This document shows positions 1 to 6,305 of a stretch of 12,308 nucleotides of DNA, piece after piece. Below the pieces are notes generated by a model. That model saw only the letters and a list, made by a program, of their open reading frames with translations. It was not told the origin of the DNA and ran no database searches. Position 1 is the first letter of the stretch. Every line of letters starts with the position of its first letter. A program made the position numbers and the translations under genes. The stretch is from DATAYA01 sp036272815 (GTDB lineage Bacteria; Pseudomonadota; Alphaproteobacteria; Acetobacterales; Acetobacteraceae): the NCBI GenBank assembly GCA_036272815.1, contig DATAYA010000169.1, forward strand, positions 1-12,308, in the 5' to 3' direction.

Positions 1-83
1 TGCCCGCGATTGAGCCCTGCGGACCGGGACATCTCGTGCGGTGCGTGCGCTGGCGGACGCTCGCGGCGGAGGCGCACGCGTGA
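1..83 (+). CDS. Peptide ABC transporter ATP-binding protein, 3' end only (DppD/OppD-like)
   Basis: Only the last 26 codons lie in the window, read in the frame that ends at TGA 81-83. The visible tail includes EPCGPGHLVRC, which resembles the cysteine-containing C-terminal region (oligo_HPY domain) that follows the nucleotide-binding domain in DppD/OppD ATPases. Its TGA overlaps the GTG start of the next ATPase gene in a GTGA arrangement, as expected for the two paired ATPases of an oligopeptide importer. The ATPase motifs are outside the window, so the call rests on the tail and on position. No other reading of this stretch looks better. Confidence 0.6.
   Translation, partial: PAIEPCGPGHLVRCVRWRTLAAEAHA
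68..72 (+). promoter_or_regulatory. Ribosome binding site for the DppF-like ATPase
   Basis: GGAGG lies seven bases before the GTG at position 80. This favours GTG 80 over the in-frame GTG at 41, which would push the gene further into its upstream neighbour. The site lies inside the 3' end of that upstream ATPase gene. Confidence 0.6.
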
Positions 84-1039
84 GCGCCGTGCCGCTGCTG
101 CGCGTCGAGGGCCTGCGCAAGTGGTTCCCCGCGGGAGCGGCGAAGCTGCTGGCGGTCGACGGCGTCTCCTTCAGCATCGCCCGTAGCGAGGTGCTTGGGC
201 TGGTCGGCGAATCCGGCTCCGGCAAGACCACGGTCGGCCGCACCATCCTGCGCGTCCACGAACCTGATGACGGCCGGATCGAGCTGGACGGCATCGACAT
301 CGCGCACCTCTCCGCGCGCGCGCTGAAGCCGCACCGGCGCCGGATGCAGCTCGTGTTCCAGGACCCGTTCGGCTCACTCAACCCGCGCATGACGATCGAG
401 CAGGCGGTCGGCGAGCCGCTGCTGATCCTGCGCCTCGCCGCCGACCGCGCGGCGCGCCGGTCGCGGGTCGCGGAGCTGCTGCGCACGGTCGGGCTGCCGG
501 CGGAGGCGATGGGGCGCTATCCGCACGAGTTCAGCGGCGGTCAGCGCCAGCGCATCGGCATCGCCCGCGCGCTCGCCTCCGGCCCCGAGCTGCTGGTCGC
601 CGACGAGCCGGTCTCGGCGCTCGACGTCTCGATCCAGGCGCAGGTGGTGAACCTGCTGCTGGACCTGCGCGCGAAACTGGGGCTCGCGATGCTGTTCATC
701 GCCCACGACCTCGCGGTGGTCGAGCACGTCGCCGATCGCATCGCGGTGATGTATCTCGGGCACATCGTCGAGATCGCCGGCAGCCGCGAACTCTGCCGCC
801 ATCCGCTGCACCCCTACACCGAGGCCCTGCTGTCGGCGGTGCCGGTGCCGGAGGTCGGCGCCCGGCAGACGCGGATCGTGCTGGGGGGCGAAATCCCGAG
901 CCCGGTCAACCCGCCATCCGGCTGCGTGTTCCGCACCCGCTGCCGCTACGTCCTGCCCGCCTGCGCCGACGCACCGCCCGCCTTGCGCGAGGCGGCGCCG
1001 GAGCACCTGAAGGCGTGCATCCGCGACGACATCCTGTAG
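80..1039 (+). CDS. Oligopeptide/dipeptide ABC transporter ATP-binding protein (DppF/OppF-like)
   Basis: This 319-residue cytoplasmic ATPase powers uptake of peptides or related solutes by pairing with the upstream ATPase on the two permeases encoded downstream. All ABC motifs are intact: Walker A GESGSGKTT at residues 43-51, Q-loop FQDP at 93-96, signature SGGQR at 152-156, Walker B LLVADEP at 171-177 and the switch histidine H209 in IAHD. After the ATPase domain comes the oligopeptide-type C-terminal region (HPLHPYTEALL at 241-251), then a cysteine motif, GCVFRTRC and PAC, at about 281-295. Length is normal for DppF/OppF. The GTG start at 80 is chosen for its GGAGG site and its GTGA overlap with the preceding gene. 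The transported substrate cannot be read from the ATPase; some family members carry nickel, glutathione or opines. Confidence 0.93.
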   Translation: MSAVPLLRVEGLRKWFPAGAAKLLAVDGVSFSIARSEVLGLVGESGSGKTTVGRTILRVHEPDDGRIELDGIDIAHLSARALKPHRRRMQLVFQDPFGSLNPRMTIEQAVGEPLLILRLAADRAARRSRVAELLRTVGLPAEAMGRYPHEFSGGQRQRIGIARALASGPELLVADEPVSALDVSIQAQVVNLLLDLRAKLGLAMLFIAHDLAVVEHVADRIAVMYLGHIVEIAGSRELCRHPLHPYTEALLSAVPVPEVGARQTRIVLGGEIPSPVNPPSGCVFRTRCRYVLPACADAPPALREAAPEHLKACIRDDIL

Positions 1040-1090
1040 CCTCCGTTGCTCCGCGGCGGGCGCCGCCATAGGGTCTCGGGCGACAATGCC

Positions 1091-1097
1091 GGAGGAG
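1091..1097 (+). promoter_or_regulatory. Ribosome binding site for the binding-protein gene
   Basis: GGAGGAG ends eight bases before ATG 1106. It selects that ATG over possible upstream in-frame starts near 1046, and the chosen start gives an immediate signal peptide. Confidence 0.7.
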
Positions 1098-1105
1098 ACA
1101 GCCGA

Positions 1106-2677
1106 ATGCGCCCGATCGCCGCACTGCTCATGCTCGCCCTCGGCTTGTGCGCGGGGCTTGGCGCACCGCCGGCCCGTGCCGCGATCGGCGACAGCGCGAG
1201 CCAGCCGCTGGTGATCGCCTTCAACGGCGGCGGGGTGACGCTCGATCCGATCATGCGCGCCGAGAGCACCACCACCGCCTGGCAGGGGCACATCTTCGAC
1301 CCGATCACCATCGAGGGCACGCACGGCGCGCTCCGCCCGCGCATCGCGGTGAAGTGGCAGAGCCTCAACCCCGAAATGTGGCGGCTGACGCTGCGCCAGG
1401 GGGTGAAATTCCAGGACGGCACGATGATGACCGCGGACGATGTGGGAAAATCGATCCTGGACACCGGACGCAACCCTAAATCGCAGTTCCGCGAACTGGC
1501 GAACGACGTGAGCGGCTACAAGGTGGTCGCACCCGACACGATCGACGTCTCGTTCAGCAAGCCCGATCCGCTGTTCCCGCTGCATTGCGAAGGCATCCCC
1601 GTGATGCCGGAGGCGCTGATCGCGAAAGAGGGGCGCGAGGCGTTCGCCAACCATCCGATCGGAACCGGTCCCTACAAGTTCGTCTCCTGGCTGGCCGACG
1701 ACCATCTGAACCTGATCGCCTGGGACGGCTTCTGGGGCCGCAAGCCGGCATTCGCCAACGTGCGCCTCGAAAGCATCCCCGACGGCGCGACCCGCGTGGC
1801 GTCGCTGCTGTCGGGCCAGATCCAGGTTGCGGAGAAGATCGACCCGTCGGACCTGGCGCGGGTGAAGAACAGCGGCAAGGCGTATATCAGCCTGACGCCG
1901 GGCCAGCGCACGATCTATCTGGCGATGGATGCGTGGCGGCAGACCGGCTCGCCCGGGCTCGCACCGGGCGTGAAGAACCCGTTCCTCGATCCGCGCGTGC
2001 GTGAGGCCGTGCTGCTGGCGATCAACGTGCCGGCGATCAAGAACAAGATTTTCGACGGCGCGGCCGAGATCGCCGCCCAGTTCACGCCGCACGGGGTGGA
2101 AGGCTTCGATCCGTCCCTCAAGCCGCTGCCGTACGACGTGGCGCGCGCGAAGAAGCTGCTGGCCGAGGCCGGTTACCCGAAGGGCTTCACGGTGCGCCTC
2201 GATGGCTCGAACGACCGCTATCTGGAAGACAGCCTCGTCGAGCAGGCGATCGGCGGGCTGCTGGGAGAGGTGGGCATCAAGGTGGATGTCAACTCGGTGC
2301 CGAAGGCGGTGTTCTTCCCGATGATCGACCGCGGCGACTTCACGATGTATTTCGCCGGCTGGGGCAGCAACAGCGCGATCACGACCTGGGGTGCCGTGTA
2401 CCATTGCCGCGACCCGAAGGCGGGCTTCGGCGAGGTCAACCGCGAGCATTTCTGTGATCCCGCTGCTGACGCGACGATGGCGAAGGCGTCCAGCGATTTC
2501 GATACGAAGACGCGCGAGCGGCAGATCGCAGCGGCGTACCACGAGGCCGACCGGGTGAAGTTCGCCTATCTGCCGCTCTACTACGAGGACGTGATCGCCG
2601 GCATCTCCAGCCAGATCGCCTACACCTCGCGGCAGGACGAGCAGATCTTCGCCTGGCAGATGACGCGCCGGAAATAG
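1106..2677 (+). CDS. Periplasmic peptide-binding protein of an ABC importer (SBP_bac_5 family)
   Basis: This 523-residue protein is the extracytoplasmic receptor that captures substrate and delivers it to the DppB/DppC permeases. It starts with a signal peptide: basic MR, a hydrophobic stretch at residues 4-19, and an ARA cleavage site at 23-25. There is no lipobox cysteine at the cleavage site, so it should be soluble in the periplasm. Family hallmarks include LTLRQGVKFQDG at about 94-105, TADDV at 109-113 and the conserved HPIGTGPYKF at 183-192, with the usual second lobe up to the end. Length is typical of DppA/OppA-type proteins. The gene sits 66 bases after the ATPase gene and 15 bases before the first permease. 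Substrate is unresolved: dipeptides, oligopeptides, glutathione and other compounds are all known in this family. Confidence 0.93.
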   Translation: MRPIAALLMLALGLCAGLGAPPARAAIGDSASQPLVIAFNGGGVTLDPIMRAESTTTAWQGHIFDPITIEGTHGALRPRIAVKWQSLNPEMWRLTLRQGVKFQDGTMMTADDVGKSILDTGRNPKSQFRELANDVSGYKVVAPDTIDVSFSKPDPLFPLHCEGIPVMPEALIAKEGREAFANHPIGTGPYKFVSWLADDHLNLIAWDGFWGRKPAFANVRLESIPDGATRVASLLSGQIQVAEKIDPSDLARVKNSGKAYISLTPGQRTIYLAMDAWRQTGSPGLAPGVKNPFLDPRVREAVLLAINVPAIKNKIFDGAAEIAAQFTPHGVEGFDPSLKPLPYDVARAKKLLAEAGYPKGFTVRLDGSNDRYLEDSLVEQAIGGLLGEVGIKVDVNSVPKAVFFPMIDRGDFTMYFAGWGSNSAITTWGAVYHCRDPKAGFGEVNREHFCDPAADATMAKASSDFDTKTRERQIAAAYHEADRVKFAYLPLYYEDVIAGISSQIAYTSRQDEQIFAWQMTRRK

Positions 2678-2692
2678 CGGCGGCCGCGGCGC

Positions 2693-3613
2693 ATGACGCG
2701 CTTCATCCTCAAGCGCGTCGGCCAGGCGGTCTTCTCGGTCTGGGTCGTGGTGACGCTCGTCTTCGCGCTGATCCACCTCACCGGGAACCCGATCGCGGTG
2801 CTGGCGCCGGAGACGATGAGCGCGCACGATCGCGTGGTGCTCGCGAAGAGCCTCGGGGTCGACCAGCCGATCCTGGTGCAGTACGCGCGCTATCTCATGG
2901 GCGTGCTGCACGGCAATCTCGGGCTTTCGTACTACAGCGGCCAGCCGGCGATGCGATTGCTGCTGGAGCGAGTGCCTGTGACCGTCGAACTGGTGGTGCT
3001 CGCGATCGCCATCGCGACCGCCTTCGGGCTGCCGTTCGGCATCTTCTCCGCAGTGTGGCCCGATAGCGCGCTCGACCGCGCGCTGCGTGGCGTCTCGGTC
3101 CTCGGCTCCTCGGTGCCGACGTTCTTCCTCGGCATCCTGCTGATCTTCGCCTTCAGCGTGGAGCTGCATGTGCTGCCCGCCTCCGGCGCCGGCAGCATCG
3201 AGCACTACATCATGCCGGCCTTCACGCTCGCGTTCTTCCGGATCGCCCTGTTCACGCGGCTCACGCGCACCAGCCTGCTCGACACGCTGTCGCAGAACTA
3301 CGTGCGCACCGCGCGCGCCAAGGGCTTGCCCGAGCCGGTCATCGTGCTCAAGCATGCGCTGCGCACCGCCATGCTGCCACTCATCACCGTATTCGGGCTG
3401 CAGTTCGGGCAGTTGTTCGCAGGTGCGGTCATCACCGAGACGATCTTCGCCCTGCCGGGCATGAACCGCTTGGCGCTCGAATCCCTCTATCGGCTCGATT
3501 ACCCGGTGGTGCTGTCCTACGTCATCGTCGTTGCCGCGATGTTCGCGGCGATCAACCTGGTCATGGACCTGCTCTACGGCGTCTTCGACCCGCGGGTCGC
3601 GCATGCGCGTTAG
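2693..3613 (+). CDS. Peptide ABC transporter permease (DppB-like)
   Basis: This 306-residue inner-membrane permease forms half of the translocation channel. It begins with the family-typical basic start and first membrane helix (MTRFILKRVGQAVFSV, helix about 11-29), then a periplasmic segment including LGVDQPILVQYARYL. The cytoplasmic EAA loop that contacts the ATPase runs about 203-233 (YVRTARAKGL through LPLITV). The ending MDLLYGVFDPRV is characteristic of DppB/OppB proteins. Five further hydrophobic segments fit the six-helix family topology. No clear Shine-Dalgarno site precedes the ATG, so translation may depend on the closely spaced upstream gene. The 3' end overlaps the start of the next permease gene by 11 bases. 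Confidence 0.94.
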   Translation: MTRFILKRVGQAVFSVWVVVTLVFALIHLTGNPIAVLAPETMSAHDRVVLAKSLGVDQPILVQYARYLMGVLHGNLGLSYYSGQPAMRLLLERVPVTVELVVLAIAIATAFGLPFGIFSAVWPDSALDRALRGVSVLGSSVPTFFLGILLIFAFSVELHVLPASGAGSIEHYIMPAFTLAFFRIALFTRLTRTSLLDTLSQNYVRTARAKGLPEPVIVLKHALRTAMLPLITVFGLQFGQLFAGAVITETIFALPGMNRLALESLYRLDYPVVLSYVIVVAAMFAAINLVMDLLYGVFDPRVAHAR

Positions 3614-4541
3614 CGGGCGCGGTCTGCCGTGGCTCCCGATCGCGATGCTGGCACTGCTGGTGGCGGTCGCGATCCTGGCACCGTGGATTTCGCCGCACGA
3701 CCCGCAAGCGCAGTCGCTGCTCTCGCGGCTCGACCCGCCGGCCTGGATGCAGGGCGGCGACTGGTCCTATCCGCTCGGCAGCGACGGGCTCGGGCGTGAC
3801 GTGCTCTCCAACATCTTCTATGGCCTGCGCGTCAGTCTGCTGGTCGGCTTCGTGGCGGTCGCGATCAGCGTCGTGATCGGCGGCATCGCCGGACTGGTTG
3901 CGGGCTACCGCAGCGGCGGATGGTTCGACACGGTGGCGATGCGGCTGGTCGACATCCAGCTCTCGCTGCCGTCGGTGCTGATCGCGCTTGCGGTGCTGGC
4001 GGTGAGCGGCCGCGGCTTGTGGAAGGTGATCGCCGTGATCGGCGTCACCGGCTGGGCGCAATATGCCCGGCTGGTACGCGCCAGCGTGCTGTCGGAACGG
4101 GGGCGCGATTACGTCGTCGCCGCGATGCTGGCGGGCGCGTCGTCGCGCCGGATCGTGTTCCGCCACCTGCTGCCGAACGTGCTCGGACCGCTTCTGGTGC
4201 AGATCTCGGTCGACATTCCGCGCGCGGTCGAGGCGGAAGCCTCGCTCTCGTTCCTCGGGCTGGGCGTCGCGGTTACGACGCCCTCGCTCGGCCTGCGGGT
4301 CAGCCAGGGGTATCAGTATCTGTTCAGTGGCGCATGGTGGCCGTCGGTGCTGCCGGGCGTGGCTCTGGTGCTGCTGGTGCTGTCGGAGAATCTGATCGGC
4401 GACTGGATACGCGACGTGCTGGATCCGCGGACACGCGGCGCGCGACGTCGGCGCGGCGCGGGCGCCGTCAACCGGCAGGCCAGAGCCGCGGCACCGGGCG
4501 GAGCGCCGTCCGAGCGTTCCGGTCGGCCGTCCGTTCCGTGA
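3603..4541 (+). CDS. Peptide ABC transporter permease (DppC-like) with an Arg/Ala-rich C-terminal tail
   Basis: This 312-residue protein is the second channel subunit. Start ATG 3603 overlaps the end of dppB by 11 bases. Recognisable DppC features are the N-terminal helix at about 11-30 followed by SPHDP, the motif LGSDGLGRDVLS at 58-69, the EAA loop from YVVAAMLAGAS to the LPNVLGP segment (170-196), SLSFLGLG at 214-221, and the final helix at about 248-268 ending in IRDVLDPRTRG. Family members normally stop just after the DPR motif. Here the frame continues about 33 residues, rich in Arg, Ala, Gly and Pro, without resemblance to any domain. The extension may be a neutral read-on after loss of an ancestral stop. 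The permease core itself looks intact. Confidence 0.93.
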   Translation: MRVSGRGLPWLPIAMLALLVAVAILAPWISPHDPQAQSLLSRLDPPAWMQGGDWSYPLGSDGLGRDVLSNIFYGLRVSLLVGFVAVAISVVIGGIAGLVAGYRSGGWFDTVAMRLVDIQLSLPSVLIALAVLAVSGRGLWKVIAVIGVTGWAQYARLVRASVLSERGRDYVVAAMLAGASSRRIVFRHLLPNVLGPLLVQISVDIPRAVEAEASLSFLGLGVAVTTPSLGLRVSQGYQYLFSGAWWPSVLPGVALVLLVLSENLIGDWIRDVLDPRTRGARRRRGAGAVNRQARAAAPGGAPSERSGRPSVP

Positions 4542-4695
4542 TCGCCCGTTCGCAACGGCGGCCGAGAGTGGCGAGCTGCTTCTCCGACGCGCGTCCTGCG
4601 TTCAGCGCCTGCCACACGCCCGCCCGACGGGTGTTGCGCGTCGGACCACGATGGGCCAATCAGCTCGATGCACCAGCAAAAAGGACGGAGCGGCA
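4542..4695 (+). other. Intergenic region between the peptide importer and alanine dehydrogenase
   Basis: This 154-base gap separates two same-strand genes and would be the natural place for a terminator of the importer operon and a promoter for ald. I find no convincing hairpin plus T-run. The best inverted repeat, around 4614-4636 (ACACGCCCG against CGGGTGT), is imperfect and has no T-tract. No good -35/-10 pair stands out, and no Lrp-type regulator gene is adjacent. The only clear signal is the ald ribosome binding site at its end. Confidence 0.4.
4687..4690 (+). promoter_or_regulatory. Ribosome binding site for alanine dehydrogenase
   Basis: GGAG lies five bases before ATG 4696, with AAGGA just upstream at 4681-4685. 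Together they support ATG 4696 over the upstream in-frame ATG at 4651. Confidence 0.55.
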
Positions 4696-5859
4696 ATGCA
4701 CATCGGCTGTCCGCGCGAGATCAAGAACAACGAATTCCGCGTCGCTCTGACACCGGCCGGCGCGCGTGAGCTGGTTGCACACGGGCACGCGGTCGTGGTG
4801 CAGTCGGGCGCGGGGGCGGCGATCGGCTTCCCCGATGCGGCTTATCGCGAGGCCGGTGCCGAGATCGCGGCCGACGCCGCCGCGGTGTTCGCCGACGCCG
4901 AGATGATCGTGAAGGTCAAGGAGCCGCAGCCCGGCGAGATCGCGATGCTGCGACCGGGGCAAATCCTGTTCACCTACCTCCATCTGGCCCCCGACCCGGA
5001 GCAGACCAGAGCGCTGCTCGCCTCCGGCTGTACGGCCATCGCCTATGAGACGGTGACCGATGCGGCCGGCCGGCTGCCGCTGCTGGCCCCGATGAGCGAG
5101 GTTGCGGGACGCATGAGCGTGCAGGTCGGCGCGCACTGCCTGGAACGAGCGCAGGGCGGCGCGGGCGTGCTGCTGGGCGGCGTGCCTGGCGTGCTGCCGG
5201 GCAAGGTGGCCGTGCTCGGCGGCGGTGTCGCCGGCACCAACGCCGCCCGCATGGCGGCGGGGCTGGGTGCCGAGGTGACCGTGCTGGACCGTTCCCTCGC
5301 GCGACTGACCGAACTCGACGAGCGCTTCGGCGATCGCTTGCGGACCGCCTTCGCGACCGCCGAGGCGGTGGAGCAGCATGTGCTGGCAGCCGACCTGGTG
5401 ATCGGTGCCGTTCTGGTGCCGGGGGCGGCGGCGCCGCGGCTGGTGACGCGCGCGATGCTCGGGCGGATGCGGCGCGGCAGCGTACTGGTCGATATCAGCA
5501 TCGACCAGGGCGGCTGCTTCGAGACCAGCCGCCCGACCACGCACCAGGATCCGACCTTCGTCGTGGACGGCGTCGTGCACTACTGCGTCGCCAACATGCC
5601 GGGGGCGGTCGCGCGCACCAGCACGCTGGCCCTGACCAACGCGACGCTTCCCTTCGTGCTCGTGCTCGCGGATCAGGGCTGGGCGCGGGCGATGGCCGAC
5701 GATGCCGGCCTGCGTGGCGGCCTGAACGTGCATGCCGGCACCGTCGCGCATCCCGCAGTAGCCGCCGCACTCGGCCTCGGCCACACGACGGCAGAGCAAC
5801 TCGTGCGCGAGGCAGCCGCGCTCGCTGCGCCATCTGGCAGTACCACAAGGCCGGCCTAA
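4696..5859 (+). CDS. ald: Alanine dehydrogenase (NAD-dependent)
   Basis: This cytoplasmic enzyme catalyses reversible oxidative deamination of L-alanine to pyruvate and ammonium with NAD. It starts at ATG 4696 (387 residues) with the family-typical MHIGCPREIKNNEFRVALTP. The residues known to bind or act on substrate in characterised alanine dehydrogenases appear at their canonical numbers: R15, K75 (in VKVKEP), H96 (in TYLHL) and D270 (in DISIDQGG). The NAD-binding glycine motif GGGVAG is at 175-180, with D198 at the end of the following strand. PntA-type transhydrogenase alpha subunits share the fold, but the exact active-site set argues for Ald. The C-terminus is roughly 15 residues longer than usual. 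Its stop overlaps the stop of the convergent holC by four bases. It could feed alanine from imported peptides into central metabolism. Confidence 0.95.
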   Translation: MHIGCPREIKNNEFRVALTPAGARELVAHGHAVVVQSGAGAAIGFPDAAYREAGAEIAADAAAVFADAEMIVKVKEPQPGEIAMLRPGQILFTYLHLAPDPEQTRALLASGCTAIAYETVTDAAGRLPLLAPMSEVAGRMSVQVGAHCLERAQGGAGVLLGGVPGVLPGKVAVLGGGVAGTNAARMAAGLGAEVTVLDRSLARLTELDERFGDRLRTAFATAEAVEQHVLAADLVIGAVLVPGAAAPRLVTRAMLGRMRRGSVLVDISIDQGGCFETSRPTTHQDPTFVVDGVVHYCVANMPGAVARTSTLALTNATLPFVLVLADQGWARAMADDAGLRGGLNVHAGTVAHPAVAAALGLGHTTAEQLVREAAALAAPSGSTTRPA

Positions 5860-6305
5860 GCTTTCTTCTCCCAGCCGCGGGCGGCTTGCTGCCAATAGGT
5901 CAGCCCGTGCCCCGCCGACTTCGCCTCCGTCCAGCGCACGCGCGCCGCGGCGACCGCCTCCGCGTCGCGGCCATCGAACAGGTCGAACACCCGCGCGAAC
6001 GCCGCCAGCCCGGCGCTCCGCGCGCCATCGATCAGAAACAGGAAGCGCGCCCCGTTCGGCGCCGGCCCGTCCTCCGCCGCCAGCCAGATCGGCTGCAAAT
6101 CCGCCTCTCCGGTGCGCGCAGAGCCATGCGGCAGCCAGTCCGGCTCCGCGCAAAGCCACAGCGCCGCATCCAGCGCCGCCACCCGCTCCTCGGTGCCGCA
6201 GAGCACCAGTGCGCGCTCGCCCGTCGCCAGCGTGCGGCCGAGCAGCGCCGGCAGGGCCGCGTCCGCACCGCTGCGGGTCAGGTGGTAGAATCCGATCTCG
6301 CTCAG
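5856..6305 (-). CDS. holC: DNA polymerase III chi subunit (HolC), likely CTG start
   Basis: Chi links the DNA polymerase III clamp-loader complex to single-strand binding protein. The product begins SEIGFYHLTR and carries LPHG at 58-61, QPIWLA at 71-76, ARVFDLFDGRD at 104-114, ARVRW at 121-125 and a GHGLTYWQQ...GWEKK ending, all typical of alphaproteobacterial HolC. Length from the inferred start is 149 residues, close to the family norm. There is no ATG, GTG or TTG at the expected position. The codon there is CTG, forming a CTGA overlap with the pepA stop, with a GAGGG site nine bases upstream. The only in-frame ATG upstream (6452) would add 49 Arg/Gly-rich residues read out of frame from pepA. 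The gene follows pepA directly in one transcript. Confidence 0.9.
   Translation of the reverse strand: MSEIGFYHLTRSGADAALPALLGRTLATGERALVLCGTEERVAALDAALWLCAEPDWLPHGSARTGEADLQPIWLAAEDGPAPNGARFLFLIDGARSAGLAAFARVFDLFDGRDAEAVAAARVRWTEAKSAGHGLTYWQQAARGWEKKA

Noticed and set aside
1055..1067. GGCGG/CCGCC hairpin between the ATPase and binding-protein genes as a terminator
   Set aside because: The stem is five base pairs, there is no T-run, and such pairs are frequent by chance in this composition. The genes look co-transcribed.
374..3604. A 1076-codon open frame on the minus strand, opposite the importer operon
   Set aside because: Its composition (dense Arg, His, Asp, Gln) is what the complement of GC-rich codons gives, and it has no recognisable domain. 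It covers four genes with clear homology on the plus strand.
4614..4636. Imperfect inverted repeat upstream of ald as a terminator or operator
   Set aside because: It needs bulges to pair, has no T-tract and matches no operator I recognise.
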